From NCBI RefSeq assembly GCF_002531575.1, contig NZ_NWTI01000012.1:141374-205373 (forward strand): a DNA stretch of 64,000 nucleotides, in the 5' to 3' direction. Made by a program: the position numbers and the translations under genes. Shown one piece after another: positions 31,747 through 39,627 of this stretch; positions within the stretch are counted from its first letter, which is position 1; the number at the start of each line of letters is the position of its first letter. The notes beneath the pieces were generated by a model. The model searched no databases. It was not told the DNA's origin and worked only from the letters and a program-made list of their open reading frames with translations. Source of the DNA: Bradyrhizobium sp. Y36 (lineage in GTDB: Bacteria > Pseudomonadota > Alphaproteobacteria > Rhizobiales > Xanthobacteraceae).

Positions 31747-33597
31747 CTACGTCGCCTTCCTCGCGAACGTCGCCTTGAGATTGTCGAACAGCTCCACCTT
31801 CACGCCGTTGCGGCGCATGATGTAGCTCTGCTGAAGCACCGAAAGGGTGTTGTTCCAGGCCCAGTAGATCACGAGGCCCGCCGGGAAGCCCGCCAGCATG
31901 AAGGTGAAGATCAGCGGCATCCAGTTGAAGATGATCTGCTGCGTCGGATCCGGCGGCGTGGGGTTCAGCTTCATCTGGAACCACATCGTGATGCCCATGA
32001 TGATCGGCCAGATGCCGAGCGCGAGGTAATGGCCGAACACCGGAATCGTGGTCGGGTCGACCGGGATCAATCCGAACAGGTTGAACAGGTTGGTCGGGTC
32101 CGGCGCCGAGAGGTCCTTGATCCAGCCGTAGAACGGCGCGTGCCGCATCTCGATGGTGACGAACAGGACCTTGTAGAGCGAGAAGAACACCGGGATCTGG
32201 ATCACCACGGGAAGACAGCCGGCGACCGGATTGATCTTCTCCTTGCGGTAGATCTCCATCATCTCCTGCTGCTGCTTCACCTTGTCGTCGGGATAGCGCT
32301 CCTTCAGCGCCTGCAGCTGCGGCTGGATCGACTTCATCTTCGCCATCGAGGCGTAGGACTTGTTCGCCAGCGGGAAGAACAAGAGCTTCACGATCACGGT
32401 CACGAGCAGGATCGAGATGCCGAAATTGCCGAAGAAGCGGTAGAAGAAGTCGAGGCCGAGGAACATCGGTTTGGTGATGAAGTAGAACCAGCCCCAGTCG
32501 ATCAAGAGATCGAAATGGTTCAGCCCCAGCTCCTTGTTGTAGCCGCCGAGGCCGGCGAACGGGAACACGCCGACGACGCCGGCTTCCTTGGCGCCGGCGA
32601 ACAGCCGCGCATTCGCGGTGGCCGTGCCGCCGATCGCGACGGTGACGGGGTCGAGCAGATAATCGGTCTGGTAGGTGTGGACGTTGCCGACCGGGTTCGA
32701 CGAGAAACGCGCCTGCAGCGGGGCATTGGTGTCGGGCAGCAGCGCCGAGGCCCAGTATTTGTCGGTGATGCCGAGCCAGCCATTGGTGGCCTTGAAGTCG
32801 ACCTTCTTGGCTTCGTCGATCTTCTTGTAGGCATATTCCTGCAGGCCCTGGTCGCCGAGATAGCCGATCAGGCCTTCATGCAGGATGTAATAGCCGGAGA
32901 CCTGCGGCGCACCGTGGCGCGAGATCAGCGCGAACGGATAGAGCGTCACCGGCGTATTGCCGACATTGCTCACCTCGTCCTTGACGGTGAAGAGATAATG
33001 GTCGTCGACCGCGACGGTGCGGCGGAAGGTGAGGCCGTCGCCGTTGTCCCATTTCAGAACCACCGGCGTCGTCGGCGTCAGGCTGCCGCTGCCGTCCTGC
33101 TGCCAGACGGTCTGGGCATCGGGCATCTTCGCCGTCACGCCGGTTGCCGCCACCCAGCCGAACTCGGCGTAATAAGGCTCTGCGGTGCCCGAGGGCGAGT
33201 AGAGGATGATCGGCGGCGACTTCGGGTCGACCGTTTCGCGGAATTGCACCAGCGCGATGTCGTCGATGCGGCCGCCCTTCAGCGAGATGCTGCCGACGAT
33301 ACGCGGCGTGTCGATCTTCACGCGCGGGCTGGCGGCAATCGCGGCATCGCGGGCGACGACCGGCTGGGCCGCCTGGTTTGCGCCCGGCGTTGCCGGCTGG
33401 GTCGCGCCACCCGGCTGCGGCGCAGCGCCCGGGGTTGCGGACGCCGTCGGCTGCGGCGTGGTCTTCTGCAGCTCGGCCTGAGCCTGCTGCTGGGCGCGTT
33501 GCTTCTCCATCGCCGGCACGTTGTAGAAATACTGCCACGCGATCAGGACGAGGCCCGACAGAATGACGGCGAGAATGGTATTGCGATTGTCGGTCAT
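31747..33597 (-). CDS. yidC: Membrane protein insertase YidC
   Basis: 616 residues. An N-terminal helix (NTILAVILSGLVLIAWQYFY) is followed by a Gln/Ala/Pro-rich linker, a large periplasmic domain, and the conserved insertase core of five helices (FGISILLVTVIVKLLFFPLA; KINPVAGCLPVVIQIPVFFS; IFTFMLAGFPAGLVIYWAWN). It inserts Sec-dependent and independent inner-membrane proteins. The ATG at 33597 is chosen. It begins 16 bp after the rnpA stop, with no yidD gene between. Confidence 0.96.
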   Translation of the reverse strand: MTDNRNTILAVILSGLVLIAWQYFYNVPAMEKQRAQQQAQAELQKTTPQPTASATPGAAPQPGGATQPATPGANQAAQPVVARDAAIAASPRVKIDTPRIVGSISLKGGRIDDIALVQFRETVDPKSPPIILYSPSGTAEPYYAEFGWVAATGVTAKMPDAQTVWQQDGSGSLTPTTPVVLKWDNGDGLTFRRTVAVDDHYLFTVKDEVSNVGNTPVTLYPFALISRHGAPQVSGYYILHEGLIGYLGDQGLQEYAYKKIDEAKKVDFKATNGWLGITDKYWASALLPDTNAPLQARFSSNPVGNVHTYQTDYLLDPVTVAIGGTATANARLFAGAKEAGVVGVFPFAGLGGYNKELGLNHFDLLIDWGWFYFITKPMFLGLDFFYRFFGNFGISILLVTVIVKLLFFPLANKSYASMAKMKSIQPQLQALKERYPDDKVKQQQEMMEIYRKEKINPVAGCLPVVIQIPVFFSLYKVLFVTIEMRHAPFYGWIKDLSAPDPTNLFNLFGLIPVDPTTIPVFGHYLALGIWPIIMGITMWFQMKLNPTPPDPTQQIIFNWMPLIFTFMLAGFPAGLVIYWAWNNTLSVLQQSYIMRRNGVKVELFDNLKATFARKAT

Positions 33598-33613
33598 CAC
33601 TATTGTCTCGTCA

Positions 33614-34024
33614 TCAATCCGGTTTGCGGCTGGCAGGGGCGGGGGCGCCTGGCTTTTGGCCACGTCCCTTCGAGGGTCCCCTGTGAGTCCCTCTGGCCGT
33701 ATGCCGCGCGGGCTTCGTGAACGCTATGCGCAGATCGTCGAGCATGGCGGCGAAGGGGCGCGAGAGCGCGTCCCTCCGTCCGACCAGCACATAATCATGA
33801 TGGGGCTGCATCGATACCGGATCGAGCCGCTTCACCAGTTCGCGAAGCCGGCGCCGGATGCGATTGCGCTCGGGGGCGTTGCCGTTTTTTTTGGTGACGG
33901 TGAAGCCGATCCGGACCGGGCCGGAATCATCGCGGGGGCGGCTTTGCAGGACGAACGCGGGACTATTCGCCCGCGCGCCATTGGCAACGGCGAGGAAATC
34001 CGCCCGCTGCCTCAGCCGATCCAT
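33614..34024 (-). CDS. rnpA: Ribonuclease P protein component
   Basis: 136 residues. N-terminal MDRLRQRADFLAVANG, central FTVTKKNGNAPERNRIRRRL with the RNR signature, and a basic disordered C-terminal tail (GPSKGRGQKPGAP) longer than in enteric proteins. It partners RNase P RNA in tRNA 5' maturation. It lies 28 bp downstream of rpmH. Confidence 0.96.
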   Translation of the reverse strand: MDRLRQRADFLAVANGARANSPAFVLQSRPRDDSGPVRIGFTVTKKNGNAPERNRIRRRLRELVKRLDPVSMQPHHDYVLVGRRDALSRPFAAMLDDLRIAFTKPARHTARGTHRGPSKGRGQKPGAPAPASRKPD

Positions 34025-34052
34025 GATGAAATCCCGGAAAAGGGGGTCCGGC

Positions 34053-34187
34053 TCAGGCGCTCAGACGCTTGCGGCCGCGTGCGCGGCGGGCGGCGAGAAC
34101 CTTGCGGCCGCCGGCAGTAGCGAGACGGGCACGGAAGCCGTGACGGCGCTTGCGCACCAGTTTGCTGGGTTGATAAGTCCGCTTCAC
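34053..34187 (-). CDS. rpmH: 50S ribosomal protein L34
   Basis: 44 residues, highly basic: KRTYQPSKLVRKRRHGFRAR and GRKVLAARRARGRKRLSA. The start is GTG at 34187 (the codon before KRTYQ), with GGAG about 8 bp upstream; no ATG fits. The length is exact for L34. Confidence 0.96.
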   Translation of the reverse strand: MKRTYQPSKLVRKRRHGFRARLATAGGRKVLAARRARGRKRLSA

Positions 34188-34552
34188 GGGTTTTTCTCCG
34201 CTGACCGGGCAATTTGCCTGTAGAATTGATAGGAAAGTCCGGAAGATGCGGCCCAAAACGGGCCATTTTCGGCCCCAGAAGAGCCGCTCCCGGCGTCACA
34301 CCGGGTCATCGCGGACAATTTGCGCGGCTTATAAGGGAGCGCCTTGTTTTCGTCAACGCCGCACAAGCGCACGTTTCCGGTGAATATCGCTGTTTGCGCG
34401 GGGTTTTTAACCCTTGAGGTGGCGACTCGCGATATCTGCGCTTACATCCCACCTTGGCAGATTAGCGATCCGTAATTTGACCGGACCGGGGTCGGGCCGC
34501 ATCTTCTTAAGCGCCTATCCTTCAGACGCCAAGCGCAGCGAGGGCGAATTTC
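34188..34552. other. Divergent intergenic region between rpmH and the sensor kinase gene
   Basis: 365 bp without a convincing gene. It must hold the promoters of the rpmH operon (minus) and the kinase (plus). I saw no canonical DnaA boxes, although rpmH often sits next to oriC in other bacteria, and no palindromic repeat element. Confidence 0.6.
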
Positions 34553-36052
34553 GTGGCAGCGACAGATCTCCAGCCGATCCAGGATCAGGATCAGCCGGAC
34601 CAGCCGGCGGTGCGCCCCCGCGGGACGCGCGGGCTCGGGCTGTCGGGCAAGCTGCTGCTGCTGACTGTTCCCCTGGTGATGATCGCGGCCAGCCTGCTTT
34701 ATGTGCCCGCCATCGCCAACTTCTGGGTCAACCGCCTGAACGACCGCGTCGCGGCGGCCAACACGGCGGCGCTGGTGCTGGATGCGGCGCCGCTCGGCAT
34801 GGTTCCCGATTCGCTGTCGCGGCAGATCCTGAAGAGCATCAATGCCCGCGCCGTCGCCATCAAGATGGGCCAGCAGCGCCGCCTGCTCGCCAGCGACAAC
34901 ATTCCGGCCGCCATCGAGCACGACATCGACCTCCGCGACATGACGGCCTGGGAGGCCATCACCGGCTCGTTCCGGATGATGCTGGAGACCGGCAACCAGG
35001 CCATCCGGATCGTCGGGCCCGGCGTCGGCACGGCCCAGTTCATCGAGATCGTGACGGACGAGCTGCCGCTGCGACAGCAGATGTATCGCTTCTCCCGCAA
35101 CGTCGTGGTGGTCGCGCTGATCATCGCGGCGCTGACCGCGGGCCTCGTCTATCTCGCGCTCCATTATCTCTTCGTGCGCCCGATGCGGCGGCTGACCGCG
35201 AGCCTGGTCGGTTTCCACGAGAATCCCGAAAGCTCGGCGGGGATCATCGTGCCGAGCCAGCGCAGCGACGAGATCGGGGTCGCCGAGCGCGAATTGTCGG
35301 ACATGCAGCGTGATCTGATGTCGATGCTGCATCAGAAGAGCCGGCTCGCCGCCCTTGGCCTCGCCGTGTCCAAGATCAACCACGATCTGCGCAATCTGCT
35401 GGCCTCGGCCCAACTGCTGTCGGATCAGCTCGCCAGCGTGCCGGATCCGCGGGTGCAGCGCTTTGCGCCCAAGCTGGTGCGCTCGCTCGAGCGCGCCATC
35501 GCCTTCTGCCAGTCGACGCTCTCTTATGGCCGCGCCCAGGAGGCCGCGCCCGACCGCCGCATGATCCTGATCGAGCCCGTGGTGCTGGAGGTGCGCGAGA
35601 CCGCAGGCCTCGCCTCCGACGCCTCGATCGCCTGGGTCGCCGCGATCGAACGCGGGCTTGCCATCGATGCCGATCCCGATCAGCTGTTCCGGGTGCTGCT
35701 CAATCTCGTGCGCAACGCCGCCCAGGCGCTGGAGAGTCATTCCTCCGGTGACGGCGGCCCTCAGCAGATCCGGATCACCGGAAAGCGCGAAGGCGCCGTG
35801 GCGATCATCGAGGTCTCCGACACCGGTCCCGGCGTGCCCCAGAAGACCAGGGACCATCTGTTCGAGGCGTTCCAGACCTCCGGCCGCCCCGGCGGCAGCG
35901 GTCTCGGCCTTGCCATCGCCGCCGAGCTGGTTCGTGCCCATGGCGGCGACATTCATCTGGTCGAAGGCACCATCGGCGCCACCTTCCGCATCGTCATCCC
36001 CGACCGCCCGGTGGAGCTGCTCTCCATCCGCAACGAGCGGCAGCGGGCGTAG
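34553..36052 (+). CDS. Membrane sensor histidine kinase
   Basis: 499 residues with a GTG start. TM1 is LLLLTVPLVMIAASLLYV (about residues 33-50), followed by a periplasmic sensor domain, then TM2 VVVVALIIAALTAGLVYLAL (about 182-201), HAMP-like region and phosphoacceptor helix. The H-box reads LAVSKINHDLRNLLASAQLL. The ATPase has N-box NLVRNAAQALE, DTGPGVP and GGSGLGLAIAAELV. H-D-L-R-N instead of H-E-x-x-x is the HisKA variant seen in some alphaproteobacterial kinases. No response regulator gene is adjacent, so the partner is unknown. Confidence 0.93.
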   Translation: MAATDLQPIQDQDQPDQPAVRPRGTRGLGLSGKLLLLTVPLVMIAASLLYVPAIANFWVNRLNDRVAAANTAALVLDAAPLGMVPDSLSRQILKSINARAVAIKMGQQRRLLASDNIPAAIEHDIDLRDMTAWEAITGSFRMMLETGNQAIRIVGPGVGTAQFIEIVTDELPLRQQMYRFSRNVVVVALIIAALTAGLVYLALHYLFVRPMRRLTASLVGFHENPESSAGIIVPSQRSDEIGVAERELSDMQRDLMSMLHQKSRLAALGLAVSKINHDLRNLLASAQLLSDQLASVPDPRVQRFAPKLVRSLERAIAFCQSTLSYGRAQEAAPDRRMILIEPVVLEVRETAGLASDASIAWVAAIERGLAIDADPDQLFRVLLNLVRNAAQALESHSSGDGGPQQIRITGKREGAVAIIEVSDTGPGVPQKTRDHLFEAFQTSGRPGGSGLGLAIAAELVRAHGGDIHLVEGTIGATFRIVIPDRPVELLSIRNERQRA

Positions 36053-36090
36053 TCGGCCAGCGGCCGAGTGGGCGAAATTTCACTCTTTCC

Positions 36091-36189
36091 GTCATTCCGG
36101 GATGGCCCGAAGGGCCAGGCCCGGAATCCATAACCCCGGCTGGTGGTTATGGATTCCGGGCTCGCCGCTTCGCGTCGCCCCGGAATGAC
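36091..36189. repeat. Palindromic repeat element, last copy in the window
   Basis: GTCATTCCGGGATGGCCCGA at the left, inner arms GGAATCCATAACC and GGTTATGGATTCC, and CGCGTCGCCCCGGAATGAC at the right. No further copy of the family was seen to the right of this point. Confidence 0.87.
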
Positions 36190-36280
36190 GGAGAGATCAG
36201 TGAAGATCCGCGAAAATCTCCCCATCCCGGACCTTGCCAATCCCGGCAAGAGCGGTTAGTCAGAGCGCTCTTTCGCACCC

Positions 36281-36322
36281 CTCCGGCGCTGTCCGGAGGC
36301 TGCCTGCGGGCTTAGGCCCGCA
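36281..36322. promoter_or_regulatory. Two hairpins in the leader of tRNA-Arg
   Basis: CTCCGG-CGCTGT-CCGGAG (36281-36298) and TGCGGGC-TTAG-GCCCGCA (36305-36322). They lie 16-57 bp before the tRNA and could be a terminator for the upstream kinase transcript or part of the tRNA leader; no T-run is present. Confidence 0.45.
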
Positions 36323-36337
36323 CTGTTCGCGAAAAAC

Positions 36338-36414
36338 GCGCCCGTAGCTCAGCTGGATAGAGCATCAGACTACGAATCTGAGGGTCGGACGTTCGAATCG
36401 TTCCGGGCGCGCCA
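36338..36414 (+). tRNA. tRNA-Arg (anticodon ACG)
   Basis: Acceptor arms GCGCCCG and CGGGCGC pair, discriminator G, and CCA is encoded (36412-36414). The anticodon stem TCAGA/TCTGA encloses loop CTACGAA with anticodon ACG at 36372-36374, read as ICG after deamination. The T-loop is TTCGAAT. Length 77 nt. Its 3' 55 bases are repeated in degenerate form at 36871-36925. Confidence 0.97.
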
Positions 36415-36498
36415 TTCTTCGCCGAAAGGTCAGGACCAAACAGCATCTGGTCGCCAGACGGGCCTGAGACCGGATGGCTACGCCGTGTGAGGAGCTGG

Positions 36499-36855
36499 AT
36501 GAGGATATCGCAGGCGTTCAAGTTCGAGGCGGCGCATCGGCTGCCGAACGTGCCCGAGACCCACCGATGCCGCCGGCTGCATGGTCATTCCTACCGGGTC
36601 GAGGTCCAGCTGGACGGGCCGGTCGATCCGCACACCGGCTTCGTCGCCGACTTCTTCGACATCGAAAACAGCTTCGCCGACATCATGGGCGCGCTGGACC
36701 ACCACTGCCTGAACGAGGTCAAAGGTCTCGAGAACCCGACCGCCGAGAACATCGCGGTCTGGATCTGGGACCGGTTGAAGCCCAGCCTGCCGCAGCTGTG
36801 GTCCGTCCGGGTCTATGAAACGGCGGATTGCTGGGCCGAATATAACGGGCAGTGA
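36499..36855 (+). CDS. queD: 6-carboxytetrahydropterin synthase QueD
   Basis: Second step toward queuosine precursor preQ0. 118 residues of the T-fold: FKFEAAHRLPNVPETHRC with a zinc-binding His and the catalytic Cys, then RLHGHSYRVEVQLDG supplying the other zinc His residues, DFFDIENSF, LDHHCLNEV, NPTAENIAVWIWDRL, and the C-terminal VRVYETADCWAEY Glu. ATG 36499 has GAGGAG 5 bp upstream; a GTG at 36487 is an alternative. It lies between the tRNA-Arg gene and its 3' duplicate. Confidence 0.94.
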   Translation: MRISQAFKFEAAHRLPNVPETHRCRRLHGHSYRVEVQLDGPVDPHTGFVADFFDIENSFADIMGALDHHCLNEVKGLENPTAENIAVWIWDRLKPSLPQLWSVRVYETADCWAEYNGQ

Positions 36856-36870
36856 CGACGGCCCGGCGCT

Positions 36871-36925
36871 GCATCAGACGACGACTCTGAGGGGCGGACG
36901 TTCGAATCGTTCCGCGCGCGCCATT
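36871..36925 (+). other. Degenerate copy of the 3' part of tRNA-Arg (att-site-like)
   Basis: It matches 36362-36416 with four mismatches in 55 bases, from the anticodon stem through the CCA end. The anticodon stem TCAGA/TCTGA and T-loop TTCGAAT persist; the loop is CGACGAC, still placing ACG in the anticodon position. The D-arm and 5' acceptor strand are absent, so it is not a working tRNA. Duplication of exactly the anticodon-to-3' block is typical of tyrosine-integrase attachment sites; no integrase gene is present here. Confidence 0.8.
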
Positions 36926-36944
36926 TCGATAGTAAGCTCGTCCG

Positions 36945-37847
36945 ATGCGTACCCTCGATCGTCTGCTCTCCGGCCTCTTTGTTTTCCTCGCCATCGCCGC
37001 CGTCCCCGTGCTTCCCGCGCACGCGGCCGAAACCTGCCCGTTCATCAGCGCCAAGGAGCTCGCCGCCGCGATGCCGGCGCTGAAATGGTCGCTGATCTCA
37101 AATCAGGACGGCCGCGGCTGCATCTACCAGGCCGGGCGCGGCGACACGATGATGCTCTCCGTGTTCCGCAATCCCGACAAGGACCGCGCCAGGGAATTGT
37201 ACGCGACCTTCGTCAAGACGCTCAGTGAGCGGATGTCGCTCAACGCCGTGTCGGGGATCGGCGAGGAGGGCCAGGGCGGAACGAGCGCTGCCGGCGCGGA
37301 GCGCCAGGAGGCTTCGGTCGTCGCCGTGTCCGGCGACTACATTCTGCAGCTTACCGTCTATCCGATCGGCCGACGCGCTGACGACGCGCTGCTCGGGCCG
37401 ATCACCGAAGCTGCACGAATTGCCATCGCCAATGTGAGCCGGAGCAGCGAGCGGTTCGGCACTTGCGAGTGGCTTACGGCCGCGGATGCCGACGGCTTTC
37501 TCGACGCGAGCACGCTGACGGTGCAGCGGACCGGCGCGGGCAGCTGCATGATGTTCGATCGCGAGGCCAACACCATGACCGTCGCGGTGATCGCGACCTC
37601 GCGCGACACCGCCGCCGGCATGATGAAACGCGCGGGGCCCTGCAAGCACGTGGCGATTCCCGAGCTCGGCGGTGAAGCCTTCGGCGAGCATTCCTGCACC
37701 AAGGGCAACGGCAACGCCGTCAACCTCTTCGTCTGGAAGAACGGCAGGCAGGCCTCGATCCTGTTCGCGCCGGTCAAGCCGCATCCGGAGTCCGGCTCGG
37801 TCGAGCGCCTGAAGGCGGTCGCTGCGCGGGTGTATGGGAAACTGTAA
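36945..37847 (+). CDS. Secreted protein of unknown function with an internal duplication
   Basis: 300 residues. The signal peptide is MRTLDRLLSGLFVFLAIAAV with cleavage near PAHAA. Two modules of about 130 residues follow. The first starts ETCPFISAKELAAAM and has GRGCIYQAGRGDTMMLSVF; the second starts GTCEWLTAADADGF and has GAGSCMMFDREANTMTVAV. Each has paired cysteines. The pattern recalls DUF3558-like periplasmic proteins but I do not assign it. It starts 20 bp after the tRNA fragment. Confidence 0.8.
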   Translation: MRTLDRLLSGLFVFLAIAAVPVLPAHAAETCPFISAKELAAAMPALKWSLISNQDGRGCIYQAGRGDTMMLSVFRNPDKDRARELYATFVKTLSERMSLNAVSGIGEEGQGGTSAAGAERQEASVVAVSGDYILQLTVYPIGRRADDALLGPITEAARIAIANVSRSSERFGTCEWLTAADADGFLDASTLTVQRTGAGSCMMFDREANTMTVAVIATSRDTAAGMMKRAGPCKHVAIPELGGEAFGEHSCTKGNGNAVNLFVWKNGRQASILFAPVKPHPESGSVERLKAVAARVYGKL

Positions 37848-37862
37848 GGGCGGCGGGCGACG

Positions 37863-38663
37863 TCAGCGTCCCGCCAGCACGTCCTTGCACTTCGCTGCGA
37901 AGGCGGTGAGGTACGCGCCCATCTCGCTCGCGAGCGCGTCGGACCGGTCGATATTCTGCAGGCTCATGTTGAGTGCGTAGACCGGGAGGCCCTCGAGCAC
38001 GATGGGCGTCGCGACGGCGAGCACGGCGGGCTGCCACGACACGACACAATAGCCGTTGCGCTCGACGGAGCTGATCGATCGCCTGACGTCCGCAAGCAGC
38101 GCCTTGGTGGCGGCGCTGCTGCGCCGCTTGAACTGCTTCAGCAATCGCTCGCGCTCGGCTTCTGCAATGCCGGCGAGGTAGGCGCGGCCCAGCGACGTCA
38201 ACTCCATCGGCACCTGCTGCCCGGCGACCACGTTGCGCAGTGCCGCGCGCGGGCTGTAGCGGATCGATTCCAGATAGACCATCATGGTTCGATCCGCGGT
38301 GGCTAACCCGACATTGAGCCGGCGCTTCGCCGATTCCGCCCGCATCATCGGTCCGATCGCGTTGAGGACGGGCGATCCTGTCCGCATCGCGTGACCGATG
38401 CTGACGACGGAGGCGGCCAGGCGGTAGGTCCGCTGGTGACGGACTTCATCTAGCATCCCGGAATTGACCAGTGTTCGCGTCAGCCGGCTGACCGTCGAGC
38501 GCGGCAAGCCGCATCGCTCCGCGATCTCGCCATTGCCCAGCGTGTCGACGCCGGGCCGGAACGCCCGGAGGATCTCGATGCCGCGTTCGAGCGACCGGTT
38601 GCCATCAATCCCGCCCGCATATCGGCGCGTCTGCGTCACATCCAGCCTCCGCAGCATTTCCAC
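37863..38663 (-). CDS. IclR family transcriptional regulator
   Basis: 266 residues. N-terminal winged HTH: RSLERGIEILRAFRPG, then NGEIAERCGLPRSTVSRLTRTL. The C-terminal effector domain contains RNVVAGQQVPMELTSLGRAYL and IVLEGLPVYALNMS. It is divergent from an enoyl-CoA hydratase/acyl-CoA synthetase operon, its likely target. A perfect 15-bp palindrome overlaps the GTG start codon; an ATG at 38657 is an alternative start. The effector is presumably an aliphatic or aromatic acid handled by the operon. Confidence 0.92.
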   Translation of the reverse strand: MEMLRRLDVTQTRRYAGGIDGNRSLERGIEILRAFRPGVDTLGNGEIAERCGLPRSTVSRLTRTLVNSGMLDEVRHQRTYRLAASVVSIGHAMRTGSPVLNAIGPMMRAESAKRRLNVGLATADRTMMVYLESIRYSPRAALRNVVAGQQVPMELTSLGRAYLAGIAEAERERLLKQFKRRSSAATKALLADVRRSISSVERNGYCVVSWQPAVLAVATPIVLEGLPVYALNMSLQNIDRSDALASEMGAYLTAFAAKCKDVLAGR

Positions 38664-38672
38664 TAAGTGGAA
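38658..38672. promoter_or_regulatory. IclR operator candidate, perfect 15-bp palindrome
   Basis: TTCCACT-A-AGTGGAA is symmetric over 7+1+7 bases, the size and TTCC...GGAA style of IclR-family sites. It covers the regulator's start codon and lies 160 bp upstream of the divergent operon, so it could autorepress iclR and control the operon. Inferred from position and symmetry. Confidence 0.6.
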
Positions 38673-38832
38673 TTAAGGGGATGTCGCGGCCCATGCAAGC
38701 CGCTACAGGCATGGGGAAGAAGAATGCCCGGCCGCAGCTGGCTCATTGAGGAAACGGCACGGCGCGAACAGGCATTCGACATCCGCAACGCGTCGCGGAA
38801 GATCGATCCGACTCCAAACCAGGGAGCCCGCC

Positions 38833-39624
38833 ATGTCCTATCAGCTCATCGAATTTTCCCTCGAAGCCGGTGTCGCGACGATCGCCTTCAACCGGCCGGA
38901 ACGGCGCAACGCCATGAGCGACGAGATGCGTGCCGAGTTCGCCGGCGCGCTCGAAACCGTGGCGCGCGACAAGGCGATCAGGGCGCTGGTGCTGACGGGG
39001 CGCGGCAACGCCTTCTGCGCCGGCGGCGACATCAGCGGCATGAAGCGCCGGCTCGAGGCGCCGCAGGGCGAGGTCGCCTTCAACGGATGGAGCCGTCAGC
39101 AAGGCGTGCATCACGTGCAATCGCTTCTGCTGGGCCTGCCGAAGCCGACCATCGCCGCCGTCAACGGCGCTGCGGCCGGGCTCGGTGCGGATACTGCGCT
39201 GGCCTGCGACTTCGTGATGGCAACGGAACGATCGAAATTCACCTGGTCCTACATCAAGCGCGGCCTGATCCCCGACGGCGGCGGGCTGTATTTCCTGCCG
39301 CGCCGCGTCGGGCTTGCGAGGGCCAAGGAGCTGATCTTCACCGGCCGCGTCGTCGAGGCGGACGAAGCGCTCGCGCTCGGCATCGTCGACCGCCAGGTGG
39401 CGGCGGCCGAACTCCTGCCGGCCGCGCAGGCCTGGGCGGCCAAATTGGCGGAGGGATCTGCCACGGCGCTCGCGCTGAGCAAGAAGATCCTCAACGAGAG
39501 CTTCGAGCATTCCGCGCACGACATTTTCAGTCTCGGCAGCCAGGCGCAGGCCATCTGCTACACCAGCACCGAGCATCGCGATGCCGTGACGGCGTTCCTC
39601 GCGCAATCCGCGTCGAAGGGTTGA
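38833..39624 (+). CDS. Enoyl-CoA hydratase/isomerase family protein
   Basis: Crotonase fold, 263 residues. CoA-binding region ATIAFNRPERRNAMSDEM, oxyanion hole FCAGGDISGM, second half VNGAAAGLGADTALACDFVM, then FTWSYIKRGLIPDGGGLYFL. The glutamates of classical hydratases are not both evident (LIPDGGG has Asp where the second catalytic Glu-Gly segment lies), so it could be an isomerase or other crotonase. The ATG at 38833 has AGGGAG upstream. First gene of a three-gene operon. Confidence 0.9.
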   Translation: MSYQLIEFSLEAGVATIAFNRPERRNAMSDEMRAEFAGALETVARDKAIRALVLTGRGNAFCAGGDISGMKRRLEAPQGEVAFNGWSRQQGVHHVQSLLLGLPKPTIAAVNGAAAGLGADTALACDFVMATERSKFTWSYIKRGLIPDGGGLYFLPRRVGLARAKELIFTGRVVEADEALALGIVDRQVAAAELLPAAQAWAAKLAEGSATALALSKKILNESFEHSAHDIFSLGSQAQAICYTSTEHRDAVTAFLAQSASKG

Positions 39625-39627
39625 GCG

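Noticed and set aside
34188..34552. Possible oriC next to rpmH
   Set aside because: No dnaA gene, no DnaA-box cluster and no AT-rich unwinding stretch seen.
36871..36925. Second functional tRNA-Arg
   Set aside because: The D-arm and 5' acceptor strand are missing and the acceptor 3' strand is altered.
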